NCBI GenBank assembly: GCA_934373635.1
Contig: CAKROZ010000006.1
Span: forward strand, 1 to 64,000
Direction: 5' to 3'
DNA from: an uncultured Eubacteriales bacterium
GTDB taxonomy: Bacteria; Bacillota; Clostridia; Oscillospirales; CAG-272
Length of the DNA stretch: 64,000 nt
Of the stretch, positions 1 through 6,431 are shown piece after piece; within the stretch, counting starts at the first letter, position 1, and each line of letters opens with the position of its first letter. The notes beneath the pieces are model-generated. The model was not told where the DNA came from. It saw only the letters and a program-made list of their open reading frames with translations, and did not search any database. Made by a program: the position numbers and the translations under genes.

Positions 1-65
1 AGTGTTTTCTTCTCTTCTTTGTGTTGTTCAATTTTCAATGACCGAGCCGTCGTTTTATCGACAGC
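1..65 (-). promoter_or_regulatory. rRNA operon leader (runs off left edge)
   Basis: Read on the minus strand this stretch contains CATTGAAAATTGAACA (25-40), which closely resembles the conserved element found just upstream of 16S rRNA in many Firmicutes. It lies directly downstream of a consensus promoter and contains no gene. I infer that a ribosomal RNA operon begins just outside the window; the 16S gene itself is not visible. Confidence 0.6.
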
Positions 66-71
66 TTTCTT

Positions 72-100
72 ATTCTATCACATCTCTCCCCGATTGTCAA
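72..100 (-). promoter_or_regulatory. Strong sigma-A promoter, probably of an rrn operon
   Basis: On the minus strand TTGACA (95-100) is followed after 17 bp by TAGAAT (72-77), with an A/T-rich upstream stretch that could act as an UP element. It starts only about 40 bp beyond the sigE stop codon and points out of the window. Confidence 0.7.
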
Positions 101-137
101 GGGCTTTTTGAAAGATTTTCCCGAAAATTTCGAAAAA

Positions 138-842
138 TCAAATCTTTTCCTCGATTTTTTTGCGGAGGCGAAACATGATCTTCTTTTCAAGGCGCGAAAT
201 ATAGCTTTGCGAGATGCCGAGAGCGTCGGCGACCTCCTTCTGCGTCATTTCCCTTCCGCCCTTCAAGCCGTAGCGCATCTCGATGATGACGCGCTCTCTT
301 GCGTTCAGATCCTCTACTGCGGCGCGGACGATCTTCCGTTCTTCGTCCTCCTCCATTTCGTGAGAGACACTGTCCCCTTCACTTCCGAGGATGTCCGAAA
401 GGAGAAGCTCGTTCCCGTCCCAGTCCACGCTGAGAGGCTCGTCGATGGAGACTTCCTTCTTCTGTGCGGCGCTCTTACGTAGGAACATGAGGATCTCGTT
501 CTCGATACAGCGCGACGCGTAGGTCGCGATCTTGATGTTCTTCTCCGCGTTGAAGGTCGAGACCGCCTTCATGAGTCCCACCGTACCGATAGAGATCAGC
601 TCCTCGATCCCCGCGTGTGTGTTCTCAAAGCGCTTCGCGATATAGACGACAAGGCGGAGATTGTGCTCGATCAACGTATGCTTTGCCTCTTCGCTTTCGA
701 TATTCGCGATCATGCGCTCCTCTTCCTCTGCTTCAAGCGGAGGCGGCAGGCGTTCGCTACCATTTATATAATAGACACGATCTCTGCAAAAAATACGGGC
801 AAGAAAGCGTCCGAGCGAATGAAAAACTTTCTGTATCAGCAT
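138..842 (-). CDS. sigE: RNA polymerase sporulation sigma factor SigE
   Basis: Mother-cell sigma factor of early sporulation, made as an inactive precursor and cleaved by SpoIIGA. The 234-residue protein carries the family hallmark [13 protein letters not shown] near residue 23, then region 2 ([44 protein letters not shown]) and a C-terminal region 4 helix-turn-helix ([22 protein letters not shown]). The roughly 22 residues before YYINGSE form the hydrophobic pro-sequence expected for membrane retention of pro-SigE. The start overlaps the end of spoIIGA by 7 bases, suggesting translational coupling. In many spore formers sigG follows; here an rRNA promoter follows instead. Confidence 0.97.
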   Translation of the reverse strand: MLIQKVFHSLGRFLARIFCRDRVYYINGSERLPPPLEAEEEERMIANIESEEAKHTLIEHNLRLVVYIAKRFENTHAGIEELISIGTVGLMKAVSTFNAEKNIKIATYASRCIENEILMFLRKSAAQKKEVSIDEPLSVDWDGNELLLSDILGSEGDSVSHEMEEDEERKIVRAAVEDLNARERVIIEMRYGLKGGREMTQKEVADALGISQSYISRLEKKIMFRLRKKIEEKI

Positions 843-1690
843 ACATCCAACGCGGCGGAAGGCAACAATGCATTGTAGCCTCCGTATGTACCGCCCTCCT
901 CATCAATGGCAATAATCAAATTCACCTTTCCGTTTTTCTTCCCCGCACTCACCGTGACGTCGCTCATGCGATAGCCTGTCAGGATGCGGGTAGCGTTTCC
1001 GCTTCGCACGGGGATCAGACGGATGCGACTCTTCATTCTTTCATCCGTCGGAAGCTTTCCCGCCGTCAGATGCACGGGCAGGCGATGTGACGCGTCCGAC
1101 GCCTTCCAAAGCATGACCGGAGTGCCGTCGAGCGGGTCCTTTAAAAGATTGCCCGAATCGACGAGCGCACCAATGCGAACGGAGCGGGAAAGAAACTCAA
1201 AGGAGACCTCACACGTCCGCTCGGAGGATGTGCCGGAAAAGGAGGCACAGACAAGACGCAAAACGCCGATCGACAACAGCACAATAATGGACAGGATCAG
1301 AAGATTTCTATTTTCTGCCCCGTTATTTATGTCGATATTTGCATTTTTCATCCAATTTCCGAGGATGCCGTAGAAAAAGTACACGAGCCCGCCGATCAGG
1401 ATTTCAAGAACGAGAAAGCCGAGAGCGAAGCGCACCGATCGGGCAAGACGGGCACCGCCCGTGCAAAGTGCCATCATCAGAAGAAACCCGAGGACGGTAA
1501 AGAGAATAACCAAAAAACGGTTCTGCGAGCAAAGCACCGCCGCCGTGGCAAATGCCGCGCCTCCGACCCCGGCAAGGGTCAGCCGCCACACGCGGAGCGG
1601 CAGATGAAAGAAAAGAGAGGAAAAGTGAAGCGCGAGGATGTCTACGGTCAGGTTGATCAGAAAATACACATCGATATAGAGGGTCTTCAT
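836..1690 (-). CDS. spoIIGA: Sigma-E processing peptidase SpoIIGA
   Basis: Membrane-embedded aspartic protease that cleaves pro-SigE in the mother cell. The N-terminus begins [20 protein letters not shown], the typical first membrane helix, and several more hydrophobic helices fill about the first 145 residues. The cytoplasmic domain has the aspartyl-protease motif ALVDSGN (around residue 180) and ends with the family-like [13 protein letters not shown] chose the ATG at 1690 because GGGAGG lies six bases upstream; an in-frame ATG at 1696 directly abuts that ribosome-binding site. It forms a two-gene operon with sigE. Confidence 0.95.
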   Translation of the reverse strand: MKTLYIDVYFLINLTVDILALHFSSLFFHLPLRVWRLTLAGVGGAAFATAAVLCSQNRFLVILFTVLGFLLMMALCTGGARLARSVRFALGFLVLEILIGGLVYFFYGILGNWMKNANIDINNGAENRNLLILSIIVLLSIGVLRLVCASFSGTSSERTCEVSFEFLSRSVRIGALVDSGNLLKDPLDGTPVMLWKASDASHRLPVHLTAGKLPTDERMKSRIRLIPVRSGNATRILTGYRMSDVTVSAGKKNGKVNLIIAIDEEGGTYGGYNALLPSAALDVC

Positions 1691-1726
1691 TTGCATCCTC
1701 CCGCGTCTTCTCTTTTTTATGTTTCC

Positions 1727-1759
1727 ATTCTATCACACGGAAATCGCGATTCTTGTCAT
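1727..1759 (-). promoter_or_regulatory. Candidate spoIIG-type promoter with long spacer
   Basis: Upstream of spoIIGA the minus strand reads ATGACA (1754-1759), then 21 bp, then TAGAAT (1727-1732). The spoIIG promoter of Bacillus subtilis is known for an unusually long spacer of about 22 bp and for activation by Spo0A. The hexamer overlaps TATGACAAG, a partial match to the Spo0A-box complement TTCGACAAA. The long spacing is seen; Spo0A control is inference. Confidence 0.45.
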
Positions 1760-1825
1760 AAAAGAAAAAAGGAAAAAGTTTTCCGAAAAACTCTTCCCTT
1801 TTCTCTACGTTTTCTGTTTTGCGGG

Positions 1826-2470
1826 TTATTTTCTCAAGGCGTCCATGGCGGTGCGGCGATCCTTCGCATGGAAGACGGCGCTTCCCGCGACCAAAACGTC
1901 CGCTCCCGCGGCGATGACATCCCCCGCGGTCGCGGCATTGATCCCGCCGTCAGCCTGAATGAGCGTCGGCAGCCCCCGACGGTCAAGCTCCGCGCGCAGG
2001 GTACGGATCTTATCGAGTGTCGAAGGGATCAGTGCCTGTCCGCCGTAGCCCGGCTCCACCGTCATGACGAGAATCATGTCGCAGCGGTCGAGATAGGGAT
2101 ACACGACATCGATCGGCGTATCCGGCTTTACGGACAGGGCGACCCGCTTCCCGAGGAGGCGGACGGTATCGAGAGCGACGGGAATGTCCTCACACGCCTC
2201 GTAATGGAAGGTGATGCTGTCGGCACCCGCGGCGATAAAGCGCTCGAGGTACCGCTCGGGCGCGGCGATCATCAGGTGAACGTCGAACGGGAGTGCACTC
2301 TTATCGCGCAAAGATTCGATCACGGGAAAGCCGAACGAAATATTCGGGACAAAGATACCATCCATGACATCGAGATGGAGCATGTCGGCACCTGCTTTCT
2401 CGATCTCGCGGACCTCATCGGCAAGTCGGGAAAAATCACAGGCAAGAACGGAAGGGGCAATACGTATCAT
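1826..2470 (-). CDS. rpe: Ribulose-phosphate 3-epimerase
   Basis: Interconverts D-ribulose 5-phosphate and D-xylulose 5-phosphate in the pentose phosphate pathway. The 214-residue TIM-barrel protein shows the family N-terminus IAPSVLACDF, the metal-binding LHLDVMDGIFVPN and FDVHLMI, and MTVEPGYGGQ with DGGI near the phosphate site. Length is normal. GTGAGGA precedes the ATG. It lies downstream of ispF with about 190 bp of gene-free DNA between them, and about 135 bp upstream of spoIIGA on the same strand, so it may belong to the ispDF transcript or have its own start. Confidence 0.96.
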   Translation of the reverse strand: MIRIAPSVLACDFSRLADEVREIEKAGADMLHLDVMDGIFVPNISFGFPVIESLRDKSALPFDVHLMIAAPERYLERFIAAGADSITFHYEACEDIPVALDTVRLLGKRVALSVKPDTPIDVVYPYLDRCDMILVMTVEPGYGGQALIPSTLDKIRTLRAELDRRGLPTLIQADGGINAATAGDVIAAGADVLVAGSAVFHAKDRRTAMDALRK

Positions 2471-2659
2471 ATGAAATCCTCACAGGTTATTAAGTTTTCG
2501 GGTAGCAGAAGCCGCGTTTTCCCATAAAATAAGAAAGGGACGAAAAAACGGCAAAGCGATCGCGCCGACAGTAAAGCGAAAGAAGTTCCGAGATGACTCG
2601 CGTTCCTCCTTTGTCTCCCCCCCGCCGTGCCGCTCGCAGATCCGTGCGGCGGCACGGTT

Positions 2660-3145
2660 TCAGGTTTCGAGAGAAAGAAGGACGACGGCATGGGCGGCGG
2701 CGCCCTCTTCGCTGCCGGTGAAACCGAGGTGCTCTTCGGTCGTCGCCTTGACATTGACGCGCGACTCGTCGCACGCGAGGGCAAAGGCGATATTTCTCTT
2801 CATTTTCTCTATATATCCGGCAATCTTCGGCTTTTGAAGGATCAGAGTGATATCCGCGTTGACAAGCGAAGCACGGCGGGCATCCATTTTCGCCTTGACC
2901 AGTGTCAGAAGATGAAGACTCGAAACATCGAGATACCGATCATCCGTATCGGGAAAATGTCTGCCGATGTCCCCCTCGCCGAGTGCACCGAGGATCGCGT
3001 CCATCAGCGCGTGAAGCAACACGTCCGCATCGGAATGCCCGAGGAGCCCCGTCGGATGCGGGATCTCCACTCCGCCGAGGATCAGGCGTCTTCCCTCCGT
3101 CAATTGATGCACGTCGTAGCCGTGCCCGATTCGAAGCTCTGTCAT
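2660..3145 (-). CDS. ispF: 2-C-methyl-D-erythritol 2,4-cyclodiphosphate synthase
   Basis: Fifth step of the MEP isoprenoid pathway: cyclises the CDP-methylerythritol 2-phosphate intermediate, releasing CMP. The 161-residue protein begins MTELRIGHGYDVHQL with the Zn ligands Asp and His of GxDxH type, followed by GHSDADVLLHALMDAILGA, and ends with VNVKATTEEHLGFTGSEEG, all IspF signatures. The start codon at 3145 overlaps the ispD stop as ATGA, so the pair is translationally coupled. A longer reading frame extends upstream but only inside ispD. Confidence 0.96.
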   Translation of the reverse strand: MTELRIGHGYDVHQLTEGRRLILGGVEIPHPTGLLGHSDADVLLHALMDAILGALGEGDIGRHFPDTDDRYLDVSSLHLLTLVKAKMDARRASLVNADITLILQKPKIAGYIEKMKRNIAFALACDESRVNVKATTEEHLGFTGSEEGAAAHAVVLLSLET

Positions 3146-3828
3146 TTTTTCTTTCTTCTTTCCATGATATATTCGGCATAGGCAAAATCGCGCGGTGTGG
3201 TGATCTTGCGGTTTTCGTCTTTCAGGAGAACGGTCTGCACGGGCTTCCCGATCGCCTCGAGCATCATGGCGTCGTCGGTAATGCCCTCCCCGACCTTTCC
3301 GAGTGCCTCGGCGTACCAATCCGCAAAAAACGCCTGCGGGGTCGCGGCGAGGCGAAGCTCCGAACGGTTCAGGGTAGCACGGACATGCCCGTCCTCATCC
3401 ACCGCCTTGACCGTATCGACGACCTCCGACACGGGAAGCGCGGCTCCGCAGGATGCCGCGACCGTCAGGACGGAATCGATGTCACGCGGAGTGATCAGGG
3501 GGCGGGCGGCATCGTGGATCGCGACGAGGGTACTCTCCTTCGGAATTGCCGCAAAGCCACGGGCGGCGGACTCCTTACGGTCGGAACCGCCGACAACAAT
3601 GCGTTTTACCTTAGAAAATCCCTCTGTCTCCCGCTCGGCGAAGGCGATCTCATCCGCCCGAACGACAACGACGACCGCATCGACGGAAGACGCCTCGAAC
3701 GCGCGAAGCGTATGTCGGAGAAGGCTCTCCCCGAGGAGGAGAAGCTCCTGCTTTGCCACCTCGCACCCCATGCGGGTGCCGTTTCCCGCCGCTAAGATCA
3801 CGGCAGTCGTATACGGACAAGCTCTCAT
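3142..3828 (-). CDS. ispD: 2-C-methyl-D-erythritol 4-phosphate cytidylyltransferase
   Basis: Third step of the MEP pathway: transfers CMP from CTP to methylerythritol 4-phosphate. The 228-residue protein shows the nucleotidyltransferase loop VILAAGNGTRMG at residues 10-21, GGSDRKESAARGF, the conserved IHDAARPLI, and ATPQAF with TDDAMMLE near the C-terminus. GGGAGAAAAGAA precedes the start. It overlaps ispF by four bases and follows an uncharacterised gene by 26 bp, so the three are probably cotranscribed. Confidence 0.96.
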   Translation of the reverse strand: MRACPYTTAVILAAGNGTRMGCEVAKQELLLLGESLLRHTLRAFEASSVDAVVVVVRADEIAFAERETEGFSKVKRIVVGGSDRKESAARGFAAIPKESTLVAIHDAARPLITPRDIDSVLTVAASCGAALPVSEVVDTVKAVDEDGHVRATLNRSELRLAATPQAFFADWYAEALGKVGEGITDDAMMLEAIGKPVQTVLLKDENRKITTPRDFAYAEYIMERRKKK

Positions 3829-3854
3829 TTCTTTTCTCCCTATGACGTCAGCTC

Positions 3855-4193
3855 TTATTTACGGTAATATACAAAATGAACGGTTAAGGTGCGCTCTCTG
3901 CCGCCCTCGAGAAGATTCGGTCCTCTTAAGATCACGCCGTCACCGCTCATGAGATATGCCGCCTCGAGCTGTGCGACGGGACAACGAAAGAGGGTATCTC
4001 CCGACGTATCGAGCAGAAATTCATCCCCCTTCAGAGTGAGGTGTCCGCCTCTGCCGACGACATCCTCGTTTCCGTCCCGATTCTCGGTCACGTAGCGGAC
4101 GGGTTGTCCGTGCAGCGCCTTTGCCCGCTCGAGGCGAAAGGTATAACTTTGGGGATCCTTCCCCACACCGAAGAGCTTTTTCAGAAACGACAT
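3855..4193 (-). CDS. Uncharacterised small protein upstream of ispD
   Basis: I do not recognise this 112-residue soluble protein. It starts MSFLKKLFGVGKD after a strong ribosome-binding site (AAAGGAGG), has no signal peptide or membrane segment, and alternates short beta-like stretches (YTFRLERAKAL, GHLTLKGDEFLLDT, TLFRCPVAQLEAAYLMSGDGVILRG) in a way that recalls a small beta-barrel or PH-like fold. It is divergent from mraZ, with a possible -10 TAGAAT near 4212-4217 on the minus strand. Codon use resembles its neighbours, so it is probably a genuine resident gene; function unknown. Confidence 0.7.
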   Translation of the reverse strand: MSFLKKLFGVGKDPQSYTFRLERAKALHGQPVRYVTENRDGNEDVVGRGGHLTLKGDEFLLDTSGDTLFRCPVAQLEAAYLMSGDGVILRGPNLLEGGRERTLTVHFVYYRK

Positions 4194-4330
4194 TCGGACA
4201 ACCTCCTTTGAGACTGCCTCTATTCTATCATATTATTTCCGAAAATGGAAGCATTTTTTCGCATTTTCATGAGATTTATCTCCGTCTTTTCGGCTTTTGA
4301 AAATTTTTTTTGCTTTTTTTCAAAAACCCC

Positions 4331-4359
4331 TTGCAATTTTCCAAAAGATGATTTATAAT
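4331..4359 (+). promoter_or_regulatory. Promoter of the dcw cluster
   Basis: TTGCAA (4331-4336), a 17-bp spacer, and TATAAT (4354-4359). The predicted transcription start near 4366 falls immediately before tandem MraZ-type boxes. No other consensus promoter was seen until the one before ftsZ, so the whole mraZ-murG run may depend on it. Confidence 0.8.
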
Positions 4360-4368
4360 ATTGGCAAG

Positions 4369-4391
4369 GTGGGGAGAAGTGGGGTGAAGTG
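4369..4391 (+). promoter_or_regulatory. Tandem MraZ-binding boxes (operator)
   Basis: GTGGGGAGAA at 4369, GTGGGGTGAA at 4379 and GTG at 4389 form a 10-bp-period repeat. MraZ is known to bind tandem TGGGN boxes at 10-bp spacing in the mraZ promoter region. The array straddles the predicted transcription start, so autoregulation of the dcw operon is likely. Confidence 0.7.
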
Positions 4392-4472
4392 TCCCGTTTT
4401 CCCGCCAAATCCCATAAAATTCCCGATTTTCCCGAAAAAGAGGGGGCAAATACGGAGAAACGGAGGTAAGAT

Positions 4473-4901
4473 ATGTCTTTTGTCGGTTCCTATGTCCACG
4501 GCATGGACAGCAAAAAGCGTGTCTTTGTCCCTTCAAAATTCCGTGATGAGCTCGGTCGGGAATTCTATATCACCAGAAAATTCGACTCTTACCTCTCGGT
4601 GTACACCGCGGAGGACTGGGAGGCATATGTGGAAAAGATCTCCCGTCTGCCCGAGGCGGATGCGGAGGAATTCCAGGACTTCATTCTCGGGGCGGCGCAA
4701 AAATGCGTACCCGATGCCAGCGGACGGATCATCCTCGACGACAAGCTGATGAAGCACGCGCACATCGACAAGGACACCAATATCGTTTTTGTCGGTGCGG
4801 GAAAACAGATCCGTATCTGGTCCGAGGCACTCTGGAACGAGCGCGAGCAGACCCGCGACTTTGAGAAAATGCGCGAAATCATGCGTCAGTACGGGCTTTG
4901 A
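4473..4901 (+). CDS. mraZ: Transcriptional regulator MraZ
   Basis: First gene of the division and cell wall cluster; MraZ is a DNA-binding protein with two SpoVT/AbrB-like halves that regulates this operon. The 142-residue protein starts MSFVGSYVHGMDSKKRVFVPSKFRDEL and has the second half-repeat CVPDASGRIILDDKLMKHAHI followed by IVFVGAGKQIRIWSEALWNE, typical of the family. ACGGAGG lies upstream of the start. Its presumed operator is at 4369-4391. rsmH follows after 32 bp. Confidence 0.96.
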   Translation: MSFVGSYVHGMDSKKRVFVPSKFRDELGREFYITRKFDSYLSVYTAEDWEAYVEKISRLPEADAEEFQDFILGAAQKCVPDASGRIILDDKLMKHAHIDKDTNIVFVGAGKQIRIWSEALWNEREQTRDFEKMREIMRQYGL

Positions 4902-4933
4902 CAGCCCGTCACCGACGAAAGGACAAGCACATC

Positions 4934-5878
4934 ATGAATCAACTTCCCTTTTCGCACACCTCCGTCCTGTTATACGAATGTATGGATGCTCTGAACATCC
5001 GGGACGGGTATACTTACGTTGACTGTACGACCGGCGGTGGCGGACATTCTCTCGAGATCGCCAAACGCATGGGGGAACACTCGAGACTTCTCTGCTTTGA
5101 CCAGGATGAGACGGCGATCGAAGCCGCAAAGCTCCGCCTTCGTGACCATCTTTCGCAAATTACCTTTATCCACGAGAATTTTTCCACGCTCGGCGACGTG
5201 CTGACACGTCTCGGGATCGACAACCTCGGCGGCGTCCTTGCCGACCTCGGTTGCAGTTCCCCGCAATTCGACGACCCCGAACGCGGCTTCAGCTATATGC
5301 ACGATGCCCGTCTCGACATGCGCATGTCGCGCGACAATCCGCTCGACGCATACGAGGTGGTCAACACATACAGTGAGAGCGATCTGAAAAGAATATTTTA
5401 CGAATACGGTGAAGAACGGTTCGCACCGAGAATCGCCGCCGCCATCTGCAAGGCGCGGGAGGTCTCCCCCATCGTCACGACGGGAGAGCTCTCCGATCTT
5501 ATCCGACATGCCATCCCGAAGGCGGCGAGAGCCGACGGCCCTCACCCCGCGAAGCGCACCTTTCAGGCGATACGGATCGAGGTCAATCGTGAGCTCGACG
5601 TGATTCGTCCGACGATCGAAGCCGCCGCACGGCATATGGTACCCGGCGGACGAATTGTCGTGATTTCCTTTCACTCACTCGAAGACCGTATCGTAAAGCA
5701 AACCTTCCGCACCCTGTCGGAGGGATGCACCTGTCCCCGGGACTTCCCCGTCTGTGTGTGCGGGAAGAAGCCCACACTCCGTATTCTCGGAGCAAAACCG
5801 ATCCTCCCCTCGGAGAAAGAACTCGAAGAAAATCCCCGCTCCCGCAGCGCAAAGCTGCGCGTCGCGGAAAAACGATAA
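4934..5878 (+). CDS. rsmH: 16S rRNA (cytosine1402-N4)-methyltransferase
   Basis: Methylates N4 of C1402 in 16S rRNA using S-adenosylmethionine; formerly mraW. The 314-residue protein begins MNQLPFSHTSVLLYECMDAL and has the SAM-binding YVDCTTGGGGHSLEIAKR, LADLGCSSPQFDDPERGFSY, LDMRMSRDNPLDAYEVVNTYSESDL, RTFQAIRIEVNRELDVI and FHSLEDRIVKQTFR. I chose the ATG at 4934, ten bases after GAAAGGA; an earlier in-frame ATG at 4898 overlaps the mraZ end and adds 12 non-conserved residues. Standard position after mraZ. Confidence 0.97.
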   Translation: MNQLPFSHTSVLLYECMDALNIRDGYTYVDCTTGGGGHSLEIAKRMGEHSRLLCFDQDETAIEAAKLRLRDHLSQITFIHENFSTLGDVLTRLGIDNLGGVLADLGCSSPQFDDPERGFSYMHDARLDMRMSRDNPLDAYEVVNTYSESDLKRIFYEYGEERFAPRIAAAICKAREVSPIVTTGELSDLIRHAIPKAARADGPHPAKRTFQAIRIEVNRELDVIRPTIEAAARHMVPGGRIVVISFHSLEDRIVKQTFRTLSEGCTCPRDFPVCVCGKKPTLRILGAKPILPSEKELEENPRSRSAKLRVAEKR

Positions 5879-5902
5879 ACAAGCCTATAAGGAGACAAGA
5901 AA

Positions 5903-6337
5903 ATGGCTATGACCGAAAACGCATACGAAGCTTTGTACCGTAACATGAAAAACAGATTCACCGTCGTCAGCGGAAGCAACGAATATACGCTTGGCGGTTA
6001 TATGAGAATGAAAGCGAAAGAGCGGACGGAAAATACCGCACTTCCGATGGACATTCAGGCGACGCGCCCGACTGCGCTCCGCACCATCGCCTCCTATATC
6101 AACGAGAAGCTGCTCGTCAAGGAATTGCCCGCGCCCGAGAAGACCACGCGCGCGTTTCCTTTCCGCGCGGCTTTGGCGGCGCTTTGCTCCGCGCTTCTTC
6201 TCTCCTCCGTCGTGATCTCCTTCGCCGCGCTCCCGAAGAATACGGAGTCCGCCTCCTCTTACTCGGCATCCGAGCAGCAGAAGGAAGAGGATGAAAAGAA
6301 GGACGAACGTTACACGACTTATACGGAGAACCGTTAA
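5903..6337 (+). CDS. FtsL-position single-span membrane protein
   Basis: Occupies the place of ftsL between rsmH and the transpeptidase gene and has FtsL topology: about 85 cytoplasmic residues, one membrane helix (ALAALCSALLLSSVVISFAAL, around residues 88-108), then an outside tail. The tail is only about 35 residues, Ser/Glu/Lys-rich, with no visible leucine-zipper coiled coil, and the cytoplasmic part is longer than usual for FtsL. GGAGACAAGAAA precedes the ATG. By position I would guess a divisome protein; by sequence alone I cannot call it FtsL. Either it is a highly diverged FtsL or a lineage-specific replacement. Confidence 0.65.
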   Translation: MAMTENAYEALYRNMKNRFTVVSGSNEYTLGGYMRMKAKERTENTALPMDIQATRPTALRTIASYINEKLLVKELPAPEKTTRAFPFRAALAALCSALLLSSVVISFAALPKNTESASSYSASEQQKEEDEKKDERYTTYTENR

Positions 6338-6431
6338 TTTCTTTCATATTTCGGACAAATCCTCAATAAAATGATAGCGATGAGACGCCATGCGTCCTCA
6401 CCGCTATTCTTTTTTGTCCGGAGAATCTTTC

